Position numbers and translations under genes: made by a program. A DNA stretch of 64,000 nt, from contig NZ_CP050313.1 of NCBI RefSeq assembly GCF_011765625.1, positions 2,104,501 to 2,168,500 of the forward strand, given 5' to 3'. The DNA is from Shewanella aestuarii. GTDB lineage: Bacteria > Pseudomonadota > Gammaproteobacteria > Enterobacterales > Shewanellaceae. Position 1 is the first letter of the stretch. The number at the start of each line of letters is the position of its first letter. This document shows positions 58,362 through 64,000 of this stretch, one piece after another. The notes under the pieces were generated by a model that was not told the origin of the DNA, made no database searches, and saw nothing but the letters and a program-made list of their open reading frames with translations.

Positions 58362-60160
58362 TAATGACCAAATTGCATTTGATATAGGTTAGCGTAAACA
58401 CCCTGCTGCATAATTAAGTCTTTGTGTACCCCGCGTTCAATAATTGAACCTTGATCGATCACTAAAATTTCATCGGCAGATTCAATCGTTGATAAACGGT
58501 GGGCAATCACAATTGAAGTACGATTATGGCGAAGATTATCTAAGCCCTTTTGGATTGCCTTTTCAGACTCAGTATCCAATGCTGAAGTCGCTTCATCTAA
58601 AATCAATACTGGGGCATCACGTAGCATGGCACGAGCGATGGCAATACGCTGACGCTGACCACCTGAAAGTAATACGCCGTTTTCACCCACTTGCGTATCT
58701 AAACCTTCTGGTAAAGCATCAATAAACTCCATTGCATAGGCCAACTCAGCGGCTTTAATAATTTGCTCTCGGGTGACATCACCTGGATAAGCGTAAGCAA
58801 TGTTATTGGCAATAGTGTCGTTAAACAGTGTCACTTGTTGTGATACTAACGCCACTTGATCGCGCAAGTTTTTCAGCTGATAGTCATAAATACTGGTGTC
58901 ATCGAGTAAAATATCGCCTTCAGATAAACCACCATAAAAGCGCGTAATTAAACTGGCAATAGTAGATTTACCTGATCCAGAGCGGCCAACCAGCGCAACC
59001 GTTTTCCCTGGCTTCACTTCAAATTCGATATTATCTAATGCTTTTCTATCTTGTTCAGGATAGCTAAAGGTAACGTTTTTAAATTGTAAGTGGCCTTGAG
59101 CACGTTCAACCGTATGAGTTCCATTATCTGATTCGGGTGCCGTATCTAACAGCTCAAACACTGTGGTACAGGCTGCTATACCTCGCTGAAATTCAGCATT
59201 AACACGGGTTAAGTTTTTAATAGGCTGTAACATAGCTAACATTGCACCCAAAATTGCCGCAAATGTACCAGCGGTCAATTCTGATTTCATGCTATCCCAA
59301 CTGGCTGCATACAACACAAAAGCCAACGCAAAAGAACCAATCACCATAATAAGCGGCTGACTAACTGATTGCGCCACAGCAAGCTTCATATTTTGATATC
59401 GGTTAGCGTTATTAACTTTATAAAAACGTTCTATCTCAGTTTGTTGACCGCCAAAAGATAATACATTTTTATGGCCTTTGATCATTTGTTCTGTCGCAGC
59501 AGTTACCCCGCCCATTGCTGACTGAATTTGCTTAGATACCTTACGAAAACGCTTACTGACAACACTGATCACCACACCCATTACTGGCCCGATAACCAAA
59601 ATACACAAAGACAATTTCCAGGAATAAAAAAACATAATCGCCAACATGCCTATGATGGTAATTGAGTCTCTTACAATTGAAATTAACGCACTTCCTGATG
59701 CACGAGCAATTTGTTCAGTATCAAAGGTCACGCGTGAGATTAAATTACCACTGTTTTCACGGTCGATATAACTAACCGGTAAGCGAAGATAATGTTCGAA
59801 CACTTGCTGACGCATGTCCATAATCAACTTAGCGCTCATATATGATATGCAATAGGTAGAAACAAAGTTTGCTAAGCCCCTTAGAATGAACATCCCCATG
59901 ACAACTAGAGGCGCTAACATCAACACCTTGTTATCGGAGTTAAAACCGCCGTGAGTTGGAACATCTACTCCAGCAACCGTTGTTGCATTAGAACCAAAAC
60001 CTTCATCAATGAATGGTTTAATAAAGGCAATAAAACCAGCATCAACAGCGCCATAAGTTAACAGGCCTAATACGGCCATGATAAACATACCTTTCATGGG
60101 GACAACATAAGTCATTAAGCGTTTAAAAACGGTCCACATTTCATTTTTGGGTGATGACAT
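58361..60160 (-). CDS. msbA: Lipid A flippase ABC transporter MsbA
   Basis: 599-residue half-transporter that flips core-lipid A across the inner membrane. Six TM helices (about 20-310) precede the ATPase domain with Walker A GRSGSGKSTIAS (about 393), signature LLSGGQRQRIAIARAMLRDAP (about 498) and Walker B VLILDEATSALD. IVIAHRLSTIESADEILV closes the domain. ATG 60160 is the start. Confidence 0.97.
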   Translation of the reverse strand: MSSPKNEMWTVFKRLMTYVVPMKGMFIMAVLGLLTYGAVDAGFIAFIKPFIDEGFGSNATTVAGVDVPTHGGFNSDNKVLMLAPLVVMGMFILRGLANFVSTYCISYMSAKLIMDMRQQVFEHYLRLPVSYIDRENSGNLISRVTFDTEQIARASGSALISIVRDSITIIGMLAIMFFYSWKLSLCILVIGPVMGVVISVVSKRFRKVSKQIQSAMGGVTAATEQMIKGHKNVLSFGGQQTEIERFYKVNNANRYQNMKLAVAQSVSQPLIMVIGSFALAFVLYAASWDSMKSELTAGTFAAILGAMLAMLQPIKNLTRVNAEFQRGIAACTTVFELLDTAPESDNGTHTVERAQGHLQFKNVTFSYPEQDRKALDNIEFEVKPGKTVALVGRSGSGKSTIASLITRFYGGLSEGDILLDDTSIYDYQLKNLRDQVALVSQQVTLFNDTIANNIAYAYPGDVTREQIIKAAELAYAMEFIDALPEGLDTQVGENGVLLSGGQRQRIAIARAMLRDAPVLILDEATSALDTESEKAIQKGLDNLRHNRTSIVIAHRLSTIESADEILVIDQGSIIERGVHKDLIMQQGVYANLYQMQFGH

Positions 60161-60196
60161 TAATCTAATTCTTCTCTAACTAACATGACGGGCATT

Positions 60197-62749
60197 CTAC
60201 TCTGCTTTAACAATCAGACCAAATCTAAACAAACGGTTATACCAAAAAGGAGCTAAATCTTGCCGATAGGTGTTTATTTGATAACCAGAGTGACTAACTT
60301 TAATGCTTAACTGACCTGTTTCGCCTGAGGTGTAAGCGTCAATACCTCTAGCTAGATAACGCCCTTTTACATCCGCCTTAGGAAAACCATATTGATTATT
60401 GTCACCCGCATTAAAAATCACCACCTTTGGCGATACAGCTTCAATAAACGCATCCGATGATGATGTTCGGCTACCGTGATGGGGAGCGAACAAAATATCT
60501 GCGCTGACATCTTGTTGATTTTCTAACATATTTAGCTCACGTAGTTTCTCAATATCCCCAGTCAACAATAAAGAAGTTGACTCGATAGACAATTTTACTA
60601 CGCATGAAAGATTATTATCCCTGACAGAAACTAAATGGTTAGCCAGAAAATTGAGCTTAACCCTGCCCCAGTTAATCTCTTTCGCGGTACATAAACTGTG
60701 CTTAGTCAGCGGCTTCAAATGGACGCCATCTTCAATAGAATCTGCAATCAAATGTGTTTTCGGGTATGTATTAAGCAGCAAATTTAAGCCCCCACTGTGA
60801 TCATTATCTTGATGGCTAATAATTAAGTAATCAATCGCATCAATCCCCTTGGCACGTAAAAAAGGCAATATTGCTCGCTCTGCATAACTAAAGTCACCAA
60901 AGGCTGCCCCAGTATCATAGATAATGGCATGATCACCTTGCTGAATTACAATAGCGGTTCCCTGAGCGACATCTAAAACATGAACTGATGTAGAAGCTTG
61001 CCAAGCAAGATCATCAGCCACTACAAACTTGCCAAATAGTAACTGTATTATTGGCAGGTTTAATAACAAACTCACAAATAGGATGAACAGTGTGCGCGTA
61101 AAAGTCCCAGCTTCCTTGCCATACACAAGTTGTTTATCGATTTGAATTAAGCCAAACATGGTTAAGCGCCCACGCCAGCTAATCATGCCTAAAATACCAC
61201 AACCAACCAAACTGAATATGCCTGCAATAATCCAAGCTTCACTTAAATAAATAATGCTATGAGAGAAGTTTTCAGACATTGACAATAGATAACTAAACGG
61301 CTGTAGCAAGGCATCAGCAATTTTCAGCACAAGCCATTCATGTTGACCATGAAAGGCCACCAATAAAAGCAACCACAGGATAAAACAAATCATTGCCGCA
61401 GGAATTACCAGCAGACTAAACCAAGGGACCACCAGTAAATTAATCCAAATACTATGAACAGATATAGTGCCAAATAATATGGCTTGTAATAATCCAAGCC
61501 CTAAAGCAAGACGCCATTGAATAGCCCAAAGTTGTTTTATAGCGCTTGATATGCGCAGCCATAAACCCTTTTTTGGCCTAGTCGATGTTTGCCGTTCTTG
61601 CTCCACTTTTGCAACATCCGCTTTTTCGCTATTCAGGTCTTGTTTATCTACATAGCGTAAAATAATCGCTAAGGCACAAAAAGATAGCCAAAAACCGCCA
61701 CTTAAGATGGCTAATGGGTCAAATAACAATACACCAGCCAGCGCATACATTAAGCGTTGCCATTGGCTATGATACTGTTTTAAAAAACTAAATATGACTA
61801 ACATTGCCAGCATTAATAGCGCACGTTGAGTTGCCACTGCAAAACCGGCTAGATAGGCATATCCCACCGTCACCCATAGCGCAATCAATAAAGCACTTTG
61901 AATACTAAACAAACTGTATTTAAATGTATTTCCGCGAAAATAACCTCTTGCTATCAAGCTGTTATAGATTTTAGAGCCAAACAGCAACTTCAATATGCCT
62001 AGAATAAAACCATAAAACAGCGCAAACACCACAGATAAGTGTAATCCTGAAATAGCAATTAAATGCCCTGTGCCGGTTTGCCTTAACTGTTGCCATCGTT
62101 GATCGTTTATTTGCCCTTTTTCGCCAAACAATAACGCCAACAGTAAGTCACCATTGGCTAATTTCGGGCTTATAAGCTTAAATTGAGTAAGCAATTGTTG
62201 TCGAAAGCTCAGCTTATGGCCTATCAACTCACCTGCCTTAATCTTGCCTTTCGCCACTATATGTCGATTAATATAATAGCGTTGCTGATTAAAACCGCCT
62301 TGGTTGGCAATATTCGTTATGGGTTTAAGTTTTACATCGAGTTGCCAAATCTGACCGACTCTTACCTCAGGCGGCGTTTGCCAAGTTAAACGATAATACT
62401 TATCAGCCCAAGGAAGTCGCCATAATTGCGAAACATTAAAGCTGGTTAATTTTGGTTCAATTAAGCGCACATCTGCACTTATCCAGTCGCGGTGCTCACT
62501 AACAAGTGATACTATTTGCGCAGAAATTGTCGTCTTATTATTTGAAATCATCTTGGGTTGAAAATCTAAAGAATAGAAATAGATACTTAACCACCAAACC
62601 GCAAACAGCACGCCACTAACACTCGGAGCTTTACGCACAAAGATAACGACAAAAAATAATAAGTAAGGTAAGCACCATTGCGCAGGTAAAACAGGCCAAA
62701 GCAATGCACTTAGGCAACTAATACAGAAGCCAAAGATAAAACGATCCAT
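60197..62749 (-). CDS. comEC: ComEC/Rec2 DNA uptake channel
   Basis: 850-residue inner-membrane competence protein that passes single-stranded DNA during transformation. The N-terminal DUF4131/OB-like part (about 30-170) is followed by the competence domain (GTGHLIAISGLHLSVVFALFYG, about 225-245) with many helices, and a C-terminal metallo-beta-lactamase domain (VHVLDVAQGTAIVIQQGDHAIIYDTGAAFGD, about 590-620; SHQDNDHSGG; FAPHHGSRTSSS). All metal ligands appear present, so the nuclease-like domain may be active. It is upstream of msbA with a 36-bp gap. Confidence 0.95.
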   Translation of the reverse strand: MDRFIFGFCISCLSALLWPVLPAQWCLPYLLFFVVIFVRKAPSVSGVLFAVWWLSIYFYSLDFQPKMISNNKTTISAQIVSLVSEHRDWISADVRLIEPKLTSFNVSQLWRLPWADKYYRLTWQTPPEVRVGQIWQLDVKLKPITNIANQGGFNQQRYYINRHIVAKGKIKAGELIGHKLSFRQQLLTQFKLISPKLANGDLLLALLFGEKGQINDQRWQQLRQTGTGHLIAISGLHLSVVFALFYGFILGILKLLFGSKIYNSLIARGYFRGNTFKYSLFSIQSALLIALWVTVGYAYLAGFAVATQRALLMLAMLVIFSFLKQYHSQWQRLMYALAGVLLFDPLAILSGGFWLSFCALAIILRYVDKQDLNSEKADVAKVEQERQTSTRPKKGLWLRISSAIKQLWAIQWRLALGLGLLQAILFGTISVHSIWINLLVVPWFSLLVIPAAMICFILWLLLLVAFHGQHEWLVLKIADALLQPFSYLLSMSENFSHSIIYLSEAWIIAGIFSLVGCGILGMISWRGRLTMFGLIQIDKQLVYGKEAGTFTRTLFILFVSLLLNLPIIQLLFGKFVVADDLAWQASTSVHVLDVAQGTAIVIQQGDHAIIYDTGAAFGDFSYAERAILPFLRAKGIDAIDYLIISHQDNDHSGGLNLLLNTYPKTHLIADSIEDGVHLKPLTKHSLCTAKEINWGRVKLNFLANHLVSVRDNNLSCVVKLSIESTSLLLTGDIEKLRELNMLENQQDVSADILFAPHHGSRTSSSDAFIEAVSPKVVIFNAGDNNQYGFPKADVKGRYLARGIDAYTSGETGQLSIKVSHSGYQINTYRQDLAPFWYNRLFRFGLIVKAE

Positions 62750-62780
62750 AGCGTATTAGTAAAGACAGAAACCAACCAAG

Positions 62781-63284
62781 ATGCCAAAAAAATTCATAGA
62801 AAGATTTATGCCTGATCCTAAAGCCTTGCAAAAACATAAGTATTTGCAAGTCTTTGGCAAACTATTAGATAAGCCCAATCTATGGGCATTAAATAGAAAA
62901 TCAGCTCCTGGCTCTTTTGCTGTGGGGTTATTTGTGGCTTGGATGCCAATGCCATTTCAGATGGTTGCGGCGGCAGGTTTGGCCATACTGTTTAATGTCA
63001 ATATTCCAGTGGCTGTGGCACTGGTGTGGATAACTAACCCTCTCACCATGCCTGTTATGTTTTATGCCGCCTATTTATTTGGGGCGTGGATGTTAGGTCA
63101 TCCAACGGAAAATTTTCATTTTGAAGCCAGTTGGCAATGGATTGAATCATCTTTATCGACTATAGGCCCACCCTTTTTATTAGGCTGTTTTGCGTTAGGA
63201 TTAATATCCGCACTCGTTGGTTTTTTAGTGATCAAAAGCTTGTGGCGCTATTCAATTTTATTCAAGTGGAAAAAACGTGGTTAA
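62781..63284 (+). CDS. DUF2062 membrane protein
   Basis: 167-residue inner-membrane protein of the DUF2062 family. Landmarks are LNRKSAPGSFAVGLFVAWMPMPFQMVAAAGLAILFNVNIPVAVALVWITNPLTMPVMFYAAYLFG, two or three helices, and another near the C-terminus. Function unknown. It is divergent from comEC; its TAA shares bases with the stop of the opposing small gene. Confidence 0.9.
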   Translation: MPKKFIERFMPDPKALQKHKYLQVFGKLLDKPNLWALNRKSAPGSFAVGLFVAWMPMPFQMVAAAGLAILFNVNIPVAVALVWITNPLTMPVMFYAAYLFGAWMLGHPTENFHFEASWQWIESSLSTIGPPFLLGCFALGLISALVGFLVIKSLWRYSILFKWKKRG

Positions 63285-63532
63285 TGCCTTTCGTTGCTCC
63301 CGATGTAACGATAGTAAAGCCACATAAATAAATGTACCGCTAATAACCCACTAAAAGCACAGCAAAAAAATAATAATGCGATAGACTTAACATCAGTCGC
63401 ATTATCCACAAACAGGTGAAACCATAATGGCCAACCTACAACACTCAATAATGCGAGTTGGGCCATGCAGCGATAGCAGCGACCTAGTTTTTGACGAAAT
63501 ATTGATTCTTCGCATTGAGTACAACGCATCAT
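63281..63532 (-). CDS. DUF3624-like small membrane protein
   Basis: 83-residue protein with a CxxC-like zinc-ribbon start (RCTQCEESIFRQKLGRCYRCMAQL) and two hydrophobic helices (LALLSVVGWPLWFHLFV and SIALLFFCCAFSGLLAVHLFMWLYY). The pattern fits the DUF3624 family of Vibrio and Shewanella. Function unknown. The frame extends to a TTG at 63568; ATG 63532 (or 63529) with GAGAAAGTGA upstream is preferred. Its 3' end overlaps that of the convergent DUF2062 gene by 4 bp. Confidence 0.75.
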   Translation of the reverse strand: MMRCTQCEESIFRQKLGRCYRCMAQLALLSVVGWPLWFHLFVDNATDVKSIALLFFCCAFSGLLAVHLFMWLYYRYIGSNERH

Positions 63533-63588
63533 TGATTTCACTTTCTCATTTGGCAAATCAGGAGACAAATTACCTAGAGTTTTATTAG

Positions 63589-64000
63589 CTATCGACCGGC
63601 TAATGCTGCAGCTGGGGCTATTTTAGTGGCTTTCCATGCAGGATATAAGGTCGCGATCAGGCTCATCACTAATCCCAAGCTCACCACAAATATCACATCA
63701 TTTTGTTGCAATTGTGATGGCAAAAAGTCAATAAAATAAATATCTGAATCTAAAAAGTGAACCCCAAATATAGATTCCACACCCTTGGCAATTGCGCTTA
63801 AATTAACGGCAACAACAACCCCAATGATGCCGCCTAAACTACATCCTAATAGACCATTTAAGCCGCCCTGCATCACAAAAATGGCCATCACGGCACTTCG
63901 CTTTAAACCCATGGTCATTAAGATTGCGATTTCAGAGGCTTTATCTCTCACAGCCATCACTAAGGTTGACACAATATTAAAACAGGCCACGGCGATCACC
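63589..64000 (-). CDS. Lipoprotein-releasing permease LolC/LolE, C-terminal part
   Basis: The last 137 residues of a FtsX/MacB-type permease of the LolCDE complex; the start is outside the window. Three TM helices are visible. The segment CFNIVSTLVMAVRDKASEIAILMTMGLKRSAVMAIFVMQG is the conserved cytoplasmic coupling region, and the end ATKIAPAAALAGR is typical. Whether it is LolC or LolE cannot be decided from this part. Confidence 0.9.
   Translation of the reverse strand, partial: VIAVACFNIVSTLVMAVRDKASEIAILMTMGLKRSAVMAIFVMQGGLNGLLGCSLGGIIGVVVAVNLSAIAKGVESIFGVHFLDSDIYFIDFLPSQLQQNDVIFVVSLGLVMSLIATLYPAWKATKIAPAAALAGR

Overview
The window is chromosomal DNA of a gammaproteobacterium, almost certainly a marine Shewanella. 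The evidence is the serS-crcB-rarA-lolA-ftsK-lrp-ald order, the ptsH-ptsI-crr set, the comEC-msbA-lpxK-ycaR block, Shewanella/Vibrio-type small families (DUF3334, DUF3624-like), AT-rich coding sequence and a typical TonB/maltodextrin locus. Species cannot be fixed from the sequence alone. No tRNA, rRNA, CRISPR, prophage or intact transposase gene was seen.

Layout. 1-8.3 kb: housekeeping block (serS partial, crcB, rarA, lolA, ftsK on the minus strand; lrp divergent from alanine dehydrogenase). 8.4-12.2 kb: a GAF-PAS-GGDEF-EAL protein with a degenerate cyclase site, then a NOP2/Sun-family RNA methyltransferase. 12.3-30.8 kb: a maltodextrin/starch utilisation locus. It holds a FucP-type sugar permease and cytoplasmic GH13 alpha-glucosidase (minus), then a TonB-dependent receptor, a flavin-dependent halogenase, a periplasmic cyclomaltodextrinase-type GH13, a lipoprotein alpha-amylase, a GH97 alpha-glucosidase, an SLC45/GPH-like permease and a lipoprotein GH15 glucoamylase (plus). 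31-35.3 kb: DUF805, DUF808, an outer-membrane protein, a LacI-family regulator (probable MalR) and a DUF3334 protein. 35.5-42.1 kb: a chemoreceptor, the general PTS proteins HPr/EI/EIIA-Glc, a YffB/Spx-like protein, dapE and a VanY-type peptidase. 42.3-48.1 kb: an alpha/beta hydrolase, a MITE-like element, an SpmA-SpmB fusion, rsmF, a porin and a likely small RNA. 48.1-54.9 kb: a long minus-strand run tatD, PilZ, holB, tmk, mltG, pabC, udk and mrp. 55-64 kb: metG, the ycaR-lpxK-msbA-comEC block, two small membrane proteins and the C-terminal part of a LolC/LolE permease.

How it works together. In the sugar locus, outer-membrane uptake (TonB receptor) and surface or periplasmic depolymerisation (two lipoproteins, one periplasmic GH13, one GH97) feed two inner-membrane permeases and a cytoplasmic alpha-glucosidase. 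Four promoters in this locus share one architecture: a 14-bp palindrome centred on ATACGTAT, 5-6 bp upstream of a TTGNNN -35, with an 18-bp spacer to the -10. That constant placement is what an activator would use, and the LacI-family gene 3 kb downstream of the locus is the obvious candidate binder. Most notable for follow-up: this regulon architecture, the halogenase embedded in the starch operon, a terminator/anti-terminator leader in front of the permease gene, a probable small RNA at 48.0-48.1 kb, and the MITE-like element at 43.1-43.3 kb with a solo end at 24.1 kb. Several starts were moved from the longest open frame to an internal start on the basis of ribosome binding sites or family length; each case is stated.
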